Assembly: GCA_034696485.1 (NCBI GenBank)
Contig: JAQIWT010000927.1
Coordinates: forward strand, 1-13,735
Source: Isohypsibius dastychi
Taxonomy: Eukaryota; Tardigrada; Eutardigrada; Parachela; Isohypsibiidae
Reading direction: 5' to 3'
DNA length: 13,735 bases
Shown here: positions 1-7,413 of the stretch, piece after piece
How positions within the stretch are numbered: position 1 is the first letter of the stretch
How the letters are laid out: the number at the start of each line of letters is the position of its first letter
Notes under the pieces: model-generated
The model's database searches: none
The model's input: only the letters and a program-made list of their open reading frames with translations
What the model was told of the DNA's origin: nothing
Made by a program: the position numbers and the translations under genes

Positions 1-689
1 GTAGAGTGCCATTGGAACCAGCGTTGACCCCTTGATGGTCGGATTCAATGGGGAACTCTATATATTTAATATCAAGCGCGGTTTGACCCAGCTATTCTTC
101 GAGTCACACCACCCATCGAGAAACTTCCAGACAGTTACTCCGTTGGACCTGATGGAATGCTATGGAAACCTGATGGAAACCTCAAAGGTAGAAACGAATT
201 CCCATCAGTTGTCAAGCTTGTCACCGTTATTTCCAGGCAAGACCAGGCTGTGGATTTTTAACCCGGCTACTTCGGAATTTCCCATTAGCGGTAAGGTCAA
301 CCTCCGTAACGAAAATTCTCATCTAAGAATTTCTTTAACACCCATACCGTACATGAATAAAACCATTCTTTTCTGTGCGTTCAGTTGAATGTGCCATTTG
401 TTTGAAAAGAGGAGGTGATCTGGTGATTTCTTTTTCAGCGGCGTGTGCTGAAACGTTTGTGCAGGTCTTTAACATGGAGAAAAAGATCGTCTGTTTGGTC
501 GAACCTGATGAAGGAAACAAGCTTGCAACATGGGTTTATGATCATGTCGCTGATCTGTGGACAGAACGTCATCAAACAACCGTGGACGTGGGTAGGGATG
601 GCTTTGGGGTGTATTTTCCAGTTCGGCTTCTGGCATCTTCAGTCAATCTTATCCCGCGAAAAAGTGCGACGCGACCGTTGGAAAACTGA
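1..689 (+). pseudogene. BTB-Kelch copy A, 3' part only (Kelch repeats), degenerate
   Basis: This is the Kelch-coding 3' end of a gene paralogous to the intact copy at 7414-9594; the 5' part lies outside the window. By alignment to that copy, the partial exon 4 ends at 187, intron 188-236 is 49 bp, exon 5 is 237-290, intron 291-438 is 148 bp, and exon 6 is 439-689 with stop TGA at 687-689. Exon 5 carries a Kelch strand (LWIFNPATSEF) and exon 6 another (WVYDHVADLWTE). The exon 4 remnant is damaged. It reads VGFNGELYIF in one frame, but the stretch matching the next Kelch strand (from about 82) is in another frame. That second frame has a stop at 67-69, and about 60 bp present in copy C is missing. 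There is also a small tandem duplication of TGGAAACC near 154-175. Exons 5 and 6 are open and keep good splice sites, so decay may be recent. A rearranged but active gene cannot be excluded, because the 5' half is not visible. Confidence 0.7.
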
Positions 690-1345
690 AACATCTTCGT
701 TTTTGTGGCCGTCCAGAGTTCCGTTCATCAGTTTTTGTAGATAGAAAAACAACTGTTTTATTTCTACAATTCAAACTCCGTTGGCGAAAATGGTCGGAAC
801 GCACCCTTGTGTTTTGCAATTGATTTGTAATTATTTTGAATATGGTATATATTGTTAACGATACCAAATGAACCAAAAAGAACAAAGAAAGGAACGGGGA
901 AACCAGTGAAATAACTGCCAGAAAAGTTGAAACTGAGTTCATTATCAGGTGGTTGGGAAGTGTTGAGACTTCTATGTCGATTCTTCGTCGTGTCTTTGGA
1001 TGGCAATATCTCCTTCGCTTCTTAATAATCGAATTAGCTGGTCTTCCGAAGCCCAATTTAAAACATGTTGATCTTCCTGCTGCTTGCGTTAGACCGCTCC
1101 AAATCGCCGTTTGCGGATATGCCCACATTGATCGCCGATGCTTAACTGGATCATAGCAAGCACGGCACAATTAAATCACCGGGCGCTTCACACCCGGTGA
1201 ACCAGGATAGGATATGTGGTGTCTTTCATCTCATGTCGCTGAAGGGCAACTACTCACGAGGTAGCACGTCCAACTTTCTGTGCCGTTGCGTCAGGTTTTT
1301 TGACTGCAGAAGTATATGGGAGAATCCGCTTGCTCGACCGGATTG
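690..1345. repeat. Downstream block, copy 1 (noncoding, repeated after each BTB-Kelch copy)
   Basis: This stretch follows the stop codon of copy A and aligns along its length with 5153-5800, and in parts with 9595-9775, 10230-10345 and 10985-11420. Shared landmarks are a segment like GTTGGGAAGTGTTGAGACTT near 951-970, a segment like CGATTCTTCGTCG near 977-991, a segment like TATGTGGTGTCTTTCATCTC near 1214-1233, and a final segment like TTGACTGCAGAAGTATATGG near 1299-1318. Copies differ by many indels that are not multiples of three, and the open frames are not shared, so I read it as noncoding: 3' UTR followed by duplicated intergenic DNA. A perfect 8-bp stem (TCACCGGG at 1176-1183, CCCGGTGA at 1193-1200) is found here and is largely lost in copy 2. 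Confidence 0.6.
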
Positions 1346-1737
1346 AGCTTGGCCTTATTGAATTCGTTTTGGCTTAGAAGAGATGGCATTTCAATAAACA
1401 TTTGTGACCTTGGCAGGCGTATTGTGGAATCAATCAGTGACTGAGTTAACAGATGCAGTTGAAGCTGTCTCGGAGCGAATCGTGCATATCTGCGATGATC
1501 TGTCTGGTCTAGTGGTCTAGGATGCAATTGACTAAGCTTTGTCAAACTATAAACTGAAAGACGTCTACTACAAGAGCGAAAATATTCGTCGTTGTAACAA
1601 CCCATCTTTTCCGGCCACAGACCGCCAGCTGCGTCCTGATTAGTAATGGAGACAAACACGTGGTCGACGTGGTCAGACTCGACTGGGCTATATGTAAGCG
1701 ACCATTTTTGTACGTAACCAGAATGTCTTTTAAGTCC
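1346..1737. other. Unassigned stretch
   Basis: No gene is recognised here. The minus strand is open at 1291-1659, but the first codon is GTG, the first ATG lies well inside, the composition is unremarkable and I recognise no domain, so I do not call it. A short tandem duplication (TGGTCTAG twice) lies at about 1505-1520. Confidence 0.3.
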
Positions 1738-1753
1738 AGGTCAGTTCAGGTCA
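1738..1753 (+). promoter_or_regulatory. Perfect DR4 repeat of AGGTCA, possible nuclear receptor site
   Basis: AGGTCA, four bases (GTTC), then AGGTCA again. Direct repeats of AGGTCA with a four-base spacer are the classic DR4 response element of RXR-type heterodimers in animals. The match is exact in both half-sites. No well-supported gene starts nearby, so a regulatory role is inference; a chance 10-bp tandem duplication gives the same pattern. Confidence 0.3.
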
Positions 1754-1824
1754 GTATCACATTCGCGTGCGTCACGCGTTGAACTTAATTTGCTCACAGC
1801 GAGTTCTTCTTCTAGCTTCTTTGG

Positions 1825-2067
1825 TTAGGACTGGAGGATATGACTCAATACATACGCCAGACGAACCTGATCCGGCTCCAGAAACGGATAAGTCTCCACG
1901 AACACCAATCCGAGAATCAACTGAAGATGTATGTTCGCCAGTATAATTCCGATCAGAATAACGAAGAATTCGGCGAACTGCAAAAGATCGCAGAGGATGG
2001 CCTTCTGAGGCTCATTAGCGTAATGATTTTTCCCATAAAAAAGCATGATGCGTATTGATGAATCCAT
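1825..2067 (-). CDS. Hypothetical small protein with one hydrophobic segment
   Basis: An 80-codon minus-strand frame starts at an ATG in a favourable context (AAAATGG). I do not recognise the product. The first 30 residues are polar. They are followed by a long uninterrupted hydrophobic stretch at about residues 31-57 (FAEFFVILIGIILANIH, then LQLILGLVFV), which would fit a single membrane helix, and then a short polar tail. AT-rich DNA lies upstream on the same strand (about 2150-2205). The caution is that the plus strand is also open here (1840-2058) and encodes a Gln/Asn/Glu-rich peptide. Hydrophobic runs arise easily opposite such codons, so either strand, or neither, may be coding. It could also be one exon of a larger gene. 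No copy is seen in the duplicated units. Confidence 0.25.
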   Translation of the reverse strand: MDSSIRIMLFYGKNHYANEPQKAILCDLLQFAEFFVILIGIILANIHLQLILGLVFVETYPFLEPDQVRLAYVLSHILQS

Positions 2068-2820
2068 TTTGAACTCGTTAGGCCTAGGGAGTTATGAGTT
2101 ATGACGTGGACGTTTCCAAAATCTGTGCGCAGACTCGAACATTTCCTATCATTTAATTGGTGGGATTAAATTTTTGTTTCATATCAATTAATATTTAATC
2201 ATAAGCAGCATCTTCAGGTAGTATTTTTGAGATCGCATCGAGTGTGTTTTGTCTTTTCGGTGACCTTTTCCCACAGACAGAAAAACCGTGTTGAATTTAT
2301 TTTTTCTGAAACCCGTGTAGCCTACAGTAATCGAAGAGACCGGACATTTTTAAATCCCGAATATTCAAATGGGTCAATTTCTGCTTCGGTTTTGTTTGTT
2401 CTCATCAGAAATTGTCAGCCGGTGTGTAACCAGTTTTCAAAAAAGTTCGAAGTGGAAGTGGAAACTCAGGATACTCGTCAATCGGATTCTCACAGTTCAA
2501 GACCGAGCAGACTTCAAATCTTATTTCAGAGCAGAACATTTTTAATAACTGTTAGTTCTGCTCGATCGTTTTTGATATCTTTAGGATCATTTAATTTCAA
2601 GAGGTGCGAAACGAATGAAGCTGGCTTAATTTGAGATACGTCAGAAAGGTCATCGGTTTTGGTTCATGCCGAGCCTACATCCTGTTGGAATTGAAATGAG
2701 AATCTTCTCGAAAACACCTATGTCTATAGCGAATCATGTTTATGGCCCACTGAAGAAGCAATCCCGTAACAGCGTTTGGCGGATTGTTAAGTTTAGCAAA
2801 GCAATTTAAATAAGGTGAGC
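2068..2820. other. Intergenic stretch, one hairpin, no recognised gene
   Basis: AT-rich sequence around 2150-2210, then a plus-strand open frame at 2227-2634 without an ATG start or recognisable domain. A perfect 9-bp inverted repeat (GAGCAGAAC at 2529-2537 and GTTCTGCTC at 2555-2563, 17-base loop) lies inside. A minus-strand frame at 2675-2866 shows no recognisable domain and overlaps the conserved upstream region of copy B. I see nothing I can support as a gene. Confidence 0.4.
2529..2563. repeat. Perfect 9-bp inverted repeat (hairpin)
   Basis: GAGCAGAAC (2529-2537) pairs perfectly with GTTCTGCTC (2555-2563) across a 17-base AT-rich loop. A further partial arm (CGAGCAGA just upstream, near 2503-2510) also pairs with the right arm. 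Its function is unknown and it is not repeated elsewhere in the window. Confidence 0.5.
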
Positions 2821-3014
2821 CAGTAGTAAGCGAGTCCCAGTTCTCCTGAATAAGCGGATAGCGCATGCGTAAGAGGTAACTGCCCCCAATTCACGCTCTA
2901 TCAGGCTGGCAAGAGTCAAATCATTTTAAGCTTCCATTTTGATCCTTTGGACAAGAAAAGCAAAATCCTTCTCGTTTTTTACCAGTGTGCATTTCTTTCG
3001 TCTCTTTTCGTATA
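2821..3014 (+). promoter_or_regulatory. Conserved upstream region of BTB-Kelch copy B
   Basis: The 194 bp before the ATG of copy B aligns with the 203 bp before the ATG of copy C (7211-7413). Shared blocks are CAGTAGTAAGCG (2821-2832), TAAGCGGAT followed by CGCATGCGT (2851-2870), CAGGCTGGCAA (about 2903-2913) and the pyrimidine-rich run ending CATTTCTTTCGTCTCTTTTC just before the ATG. It therefore contains the duplicated promoter and 5' UTR. Two TAAGCG elements lie 24 bp apart (2827 and 2851). The palindrome that is perfect in copy C is degraded here (about 2844-2876). No clear TATA box is positioned against a known start; an AT-rich TTTAAATA lies at about 2806-2813. Confidence 0.55.
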
Positions 3015-5152
3015 ATGGATTTGCCTGCCCGACTCGTGATCGAGAGGCATGGGAAGTCGTACATCAAGTTGTTCGAGTTGGACGCTGACGAATCCTCGAA
3101 AATTTTCCAAGAAAACTGCAAGGTTTATATCGATCTACAGGATCAGATTATTGTTCGCGGTGAAGGGGATGACGAAGATGCCCTCGTTTGTCGCAAGAGT
3201 TTCCTCGTCCAGAACAGCGAATATTTCCGATCTTTCGTGGAACGATGGAATAAAGATGAAGCTGGCTCAACTCCTGAGATCAAGCTGGAAAATATTTCAC
3301 TTGACGTCTTCAAAAAGTAAAAATTTTCTTGTTCTTTCGACTGACAGTTATATTCTCGTAACTTTTTAGTTTGCTTGAGCTTGCTTCAACTGGATTACTG
3401 GAAATGGGGAATCACTGTGATCTTTCCACCCTCATTGGCGTTGCCAACTTTCTCCAGATGGCAAACCTTTCCAGTCGATTATTCGAGATTATTCAAGAAG
3501 AGATCAAACACTGCAATTGTTCGGTAAATCTATGGTCTTATTTGGCCCCAGAGGAGTACCACGGTTATGACGGTTTGAGCAAGCAAGTTTCTACCTTCGT
3601 CAAAGCCAAATTTGAGATTCTGATTGCGACATGTTCCGAGCAGTTGATGGAGGCATCTGGAAAACAGGTAAACAGTAATCTTGGGTGTAAGCTTGTCTGA
3701 GATCTGTGGTTTTTTTCTAGTGGTTAGATATTATCTCGGATCCGGATCTCTTCGTTGTCTCTGAAGATGTACTTTTCCGGACTCTCTGCCGCTGGGTTGC
3801 TGTCGATCCTTTGAAACGGTCTGATGACTTTGTAGCCATGTCCAAACATATTCGCGGTGGTTGTTTGTCGGAAAATCTTCTGGTAGAGTTTCGCCATGGG
3901 CCATCCATTCCATCTGTTGTTCGCGTGTTTGTCGCCAGTTTGAATGAATCGTCAGAATCTCAGCCACGTAACTATCTGTGGTTGTTCCGTTTGGCAGCTT
4001 GATCAGAACGTGATTGTTTCAGGGACAATCGAGGTAGCGGCATACTTTCCATGCGATGGAAACGGTGATATGGTGTGTTTCGACCCACTCGGTCGATCTG
4101 CAGGATCAGTGTCCTTAAGCAAGAAACTCGATACTGACGCTCAGCAAGTTCTATTTGTGTCTTCCTCGAATATTATTCACTTCCTCTCGGGAGAATCACT
4201 CTCTGCACTCGATCCAGTCCTGAATAAATGGACTACGGAGCTTGCATCACCGTCCCCAATTTTCAAACACGGCGTACTCGGACGTAGGTTTTCTGTAATC
4301 GCACATTACAAAAAGATCTACCGAAGTCTCGTCTAGGTGAGGAAGCATATTTGGATGGGTTTGTTTATATGGCTTTACCGTCTTCTGATGATGATGATAA
4401 GCTCGATTTCGTCAAATTCAGTTGTTCCGACTGGGATTTCAGCAATCAAAGCAAGTTCGAACGGCTCGATGTACCAGACTACATTCGCAACTTCCACGAT
4501 CCCTTGCTGGTCGGATTTGACGGAAAGATCTATATATTTGGCAGAAAATCTTTCGCTACTTATGACCCCGATAATGTCTCTGCGTCAGATGCTTGGTCAG
4601 CTGTTCTTCAAGTCTCCCCGCCCTTCGAGAGAGAGCCAGATAGTTTCTGCGTTGGGCCTGATGGAATGCTATACATCAAAGGTAGAAACCGATACCCGTC
4701 AGCTTTGTGTTCAGAATTATGGGACACCAGGCTGTAGATTTTCAATCCGGCTACTTCAGAATTTCGCATCAGCGAATAGATCAAACTCGAAACTGAAATT
4801 TATCAGATCCGAATTCTGTGAACACCCACAAAGGAAATTCTTATTCTGTGCGTTCTGTGGAACGTGACATTGGTTTTAAAAAGGTAACCGGACAATTTTT
4901 GTTTTAGCCGCCTGTACTGAAACGCTTCGGGAGGTCTTGAACGTGGAGAACAAGATTGTCTGCTTGGTCGAATCTAAGACTGCAAAAAAGCTTACCACAT
5001 GTGTTTACGATCATGTCCAGGATGTGTGGACACAACCTTATCAAACCACAGTGGACCTAGATGGGTGTCAGTATGGAAAGTGTTTACCAGTTCGGCTTCT
5101 GGCTTCTTCATTCAATCTTCTTCCGCGAAAGAGTACAGAACGACTGCTGTAA
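3015..5152 (+). pseudogene. BTB-BACK-Kelch copy B, broken in the Kelch half
   Basis: Same six-exon layout as the intact copy C: exon 1 3015-3316 (BTB), exon 2 3370-3667 (end of BTB, start of BACK), exon 3 3721-4283 (BACK, first Kelch strands), exon 4 4337-4681, exon 5 from 4715, exon 6 4908-5152. Introns of 53 bp lie at 3317-3369, 3668-3720 and 4284-4336. Four lesions are visible. First, 8 bp are missing at about 3976-3981 relative to copy C, giving a stop at 4000-4002 (TGA). Second, intron 4 is shrunk to 33 bp (4682-4714). Third, a TAG at 4735-4737 replaces the Trp codon present in copies A and C. Fourth, the donor after exon 5 (GCG|GTAAG in A and C) has become GCGAATAG near 4768. Both sides of the frameshift remain open, so the break looks recent. 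The first 293 codons (BTB plus BACK) are intact and could still be expressed. Confidence 0.85.
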
Positions 5153-5800
5153 AACTGAAGCATCTGTGTTTTTGTGGCCATCCAGAGTTTCAAGCATTAG
5201 TTTTTGCAAATAGAAAAACAATTTTTTTTACTTCCGCAGTTCGAACTACCTTGACAATGGCCGGAACGCACATTTGTGTTTCGCGATTGATTTACATGTA
5301 TTCTGAATGCAGTACGTATTTCTAGAAAATCAAACGAAACTAAAAAAGCAGGAAGAAAACAACGGGAAAGCTAGTGAAGTGACAGGTAGAAAAGGAGAAA
5401 ACTAGTCAGCTGGCTGGGAAGTGTTGAGACTTGTCGATTCTTCGTCGCGTCTTTAGGTGACAGTATTTCTTTTACTGTTTCATTCTGACAAGCTGATCTT
5501 CTCAAGCCCAATTTACACAAGTTGATTTTCTTCCTGCTAGTTAGTCTCAACTTTCCCAACCTACCCTCGATCGCTCGAAATCGCCGTTTGTGGACATGTC
5601 CACGTTGGCCGCCGGTACTAAGCATCGGGCGTTTCACTCGCGGTAAACCAGGATGGGCTATGTGGTGTCCTTCATCTCAAATCGCTGAAGGGTGACCACT
5701 CAAGACCTCATACACCTAAGTTTCTATATCGTTCCATCAGATGTGTTGACTGGGGAAGTTTACGGAAGCATTGGTTTGCTCTACGGGTTGCCCGGAACAT
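5153..5800. repeat. Downstream block, copy 2
   Basis: Follows the stop of copy B and aligns with 690-1345 over its whole length, including CAGCTGGCTGGGAAGTGTTG near 5408-5427, CGATTCTTCGTCGCGTC near 5435-5451, a segment like TATGTGGTGTCCTTCATCTC near 5659-5678 and TTGACTGGGGAAGTTTACGG near 5746-5765. The minus strand is open at 5371-5637 but that frame is not kept in the other copies. It is noncoding as far as I can see. Confidence 0.6.
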
Positions 5801-5973
5801 GTGTGTTGCGATTCATCGGCTACACTGACTTTTTCAATAATTTACCTGGTTGTCCAGTACATCGCGTACAATAGAAGCAAGCTTACTTATAAGAAAAGCA
5901 AATGGCATCAGAAATCGGTTCATCAACAGAACTTCATTGCAAACAGTTCTTCAAAAACTCGCAACCTCTGCTC
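5801..5973. repeat. Duplicated spacer before the IDE fragment
   Basis: This stretch, in particular about 5905-5985, matches 10437-10520: both contain a segment like GGCATCAGAAATCGGTT followed by ACTCGNAACCTCTGCTCT and AATATCCAT. It shows that the duplicated unit runs continuously from the downstream block into the antisense IDE fragment. No gene is seen. Confidence 0.5.
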
Positions 5974-6760
5974 TTAATATCCATGTAATTTATCAATATC
6001 GGTATATTTCGGCGGATGCGGGAAAAAGCTCATTTGTTTCTTAAACCCATCAATATCCTTGATGATTTCTGCGTGTTTCGTGGAGACTTCTTCCGCTGGT
6101 GGAGCCGGTTCAGTTTCCCCTGGCATATCCATCGAGTCATCTGTTCCAGTCTCCTCCGAACCAGTGCTCTCTGCTGAAGAGTTCTCCACATATTCACCAT
6201 CTGCTCCATCCGCTCGGCGTTTCCGGGATTTGCTTCGTTGATCTTTCGGAACTTTGGGAACGGTTGAAGTTATGTGGATTGTGGATTGTCAACTTCTTTC
6301 GTTTCGCCCCTCCCGGAAGTGAATGTTCCTGAAGAGGTTAAATCAGGGTTATCATAGCACAACTGCTGGTCTCCGAAACAATCGTTCTTCAAAATCAAAA
6401 CAGAATTTTTGAGGTTCGCGTCCTAAGTACATAACAAGAATTTTAATGCGGGAGCTTAATCCAGAATATGCGCTTTGGACATCTTGAAGGACCATTTTCT
6501 AAAAGTACATCGTCTGTGAGGGTCAAAGACTCTTCAACACCGCAGAATTTTCCAGGGTAGAGCACGTGACACTTACGCTGATGAACTTGAGAAGGTCATT
6601 CTTTGTGATCGTTCGCAGTTCACGAAAGTCTTCGTTATCCCGATTGCGAACATAGATCTCATTTCAAAACTTGCCTGCCTGTTGCATGGTCTTCTTTGAC
6701 CTCTCCAAACGCCGAACTGTCAAAGCTTTAATATGAGTCTGAAATTCGGGAGAATGAGAT
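5974..6760 (-). pseudogene. Insulin-degrading-enzyme-like (M16 peptidase) C-terminal fragment, copy 1
   Basis: Two pieces of the C-terminal domain of an insulysin-family zinc peptidase on the minus strand. The upstream exon (about 6760 down to 6577) has HIKALTVRRLERSKK and then TITKNDLLKFI, matching the family pattern (H-x-x-A-L-x-x-R-R-L-x-K-x-K-K ... L-T-K-E-D-I-I-K-F), and ends in a good donor (AGC|GTAAGTG). The last exon (about 6312 to 5974) has a basic start, KIHITS-like beta strand sequence, an acidic insert, then GFKKQMSFFPHPPKY and a TAA at 5974-5976, like the enzyme's normal end. Damage: TGA at 6664-6666 where the family has Trp; a 7-bp tandem duplication (GTGGATT twice, 6274-6287) that shifts the frame; and the last exon's acceptor AG changed to GG (6313-6314) relative to copy 2. 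The catalytic N-terminal half with the HxxEH zinc site is absent, so it cannot be an active peptidase. Confidence 0.65.
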
Positions 6761-6991
6761 TGCTCAAATTTTAACGAACTTGACGGATTTGGATTTGGAA
6801 GTGACCGCCTTGCATGAAGTTTATGAGGAAGCGATGAAGGATACAAACGGACTGCTACCTCCGGTTGTTAGATTTGAGATTGTTGGACTCGTGCCGTTGA
6901 GACCAATCGCTGCTGCAAAGCTGCGGAGTATTTCATCCGGAAGGAGAAATTGTTCGTTCTGGAAGAGTTACAAGAACTACAGCTGGTATAA
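6756..6991 (+). pseudogene. Formimidoyltransferase-cyclodeaminase-like fragment
   Basis: A short piece of the formiminotransferase domain of a histidine-degradation and folate enzyme. Read on the plus strand it gives NLTDLDLEVTALHEVYEEA, then LLPPVV...EIVGLVPLRPI, which follow the family pattern NLTD-x-x-x-T-x-L-H-x-V-Y-E-E, LPVV-x-x-E-I-V-G-L-V-P-L. The frame then shifts at about 6910-6925 to AAEYFIRKEKLFVLEELQ, again family-like (AA-x-x-Y-x-x-K-E-x-L-F-x-L-E-E), and stops with TAA at 6989-6991, or runs into a possible donor (CTG|GTATAA). Neither end of the protein is present and there is a frameshift, so it is a relic. Its left edge abuts the antisense IDE fragment. No copy is found after gene C. 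Confidence 0.65.
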
Positions 6992-7210
6992 ATTGAAAAA
7001 TCCATAATAATAATCGAATTTGAAAACGAATCGAATGTTCGAAAAGTTTGGCTGAAGTTCCAAGGAAAAAAACTGAGAGCCGGTTTAAAATTTAAAATTT
7101 ACAACTTTCGAAGAAGCAATTTTTATTACGAATCTTTTCGTGCTAAAACGTAAAACACTGTAACGTAAAATTCGCCTCACCGTGGGTTAATCAGGTTGGG
7201 ATAGGTCTGT
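6992..7210. other. AT-rich spacer
   Basis: No gene seen. Contains a short AT tandem (TTTAAAATTTAAAATTT, 7084-7100). This is the boundary between the first and second duplicated units. Confidence 0.5.
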
Positions 7211-7413
7211 CAGTAGTAAGCGGGTCCCATTCCTCTGACTAAGCGGATTCCGCATGCGTCAGAGGGTACACCCCGATGGCATTCCACACTCAATCAGGCT
7301 GGCAAACGCCATTTCATTTTACATTTTCTTTCTTGATTCTTTGAACAAGAGAAGAAAAGCTGAACCATTCTCGTTTTGTGCCAGTATCCATTTCTTTCGT
7401 CTCTTTTCTGAAA
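7211..7413 (+). promoter_or_regulatory. Conserved upstream region of BTB-Kelch gene C
   Basis: Aligns with the region before copy B (2821-3014). It contains two TAAGCGG elements 23 bp apart (7217-7223 and 7240-7246), the palindrome at 7232-7265, a CAGGCTGGCAA block near 7293-7303 and a pyrimidine-rich 5' UTR. It is the likely promoter of the only intact gene in the array; the transcription start is not known. Confidence 0.55.
7232..7265. promoter_or_regulatory. Nested palindrome upstream of gene C
   Basis: An outer perfect 8-bp inverted repeat (CCTCTGAC at 7232-7239, GTCAGAGG at 7258-7265) encloses an inner perfect one (GCGGA-T-TCCGC, 7243-7253). The equivalent before copy B (about 2844-2876) keeps the central TAAGCGGAT and GCATGCGT but has lost most arm pairing. 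It may be a dimeric factor site or a cruciform; this is inference. Confidence 0.45.

Noticed and set aside
649-1170. 173-codon open frame on the minus strand
   Set aside because: It starts without a good ATG, overlaps the 3' end of copy A and is not conserved in frame in the other downstream blocks.
1495-1535. tRNA-like A box (CTGGTCTAGTGGTCTAGGAT resembles the 5' half of tRNA-Glu)
   Set aside because: No anticodon arm or T-arm (GGTTCGA-type) follows at the right distance and the acceptor stem does not close. The resemblance comes from a short tandem repeat of TGGTCTAG.
2985-3014. Upstream GTG start extending copy B (and likewise gene C at 7378)
   Set aside because: Animal genes start almost always at ATG. 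Both copies have an ATG at the same aligned position (3015 and 7414), and the added residues come from pyrimidine-rich 5' UTR.
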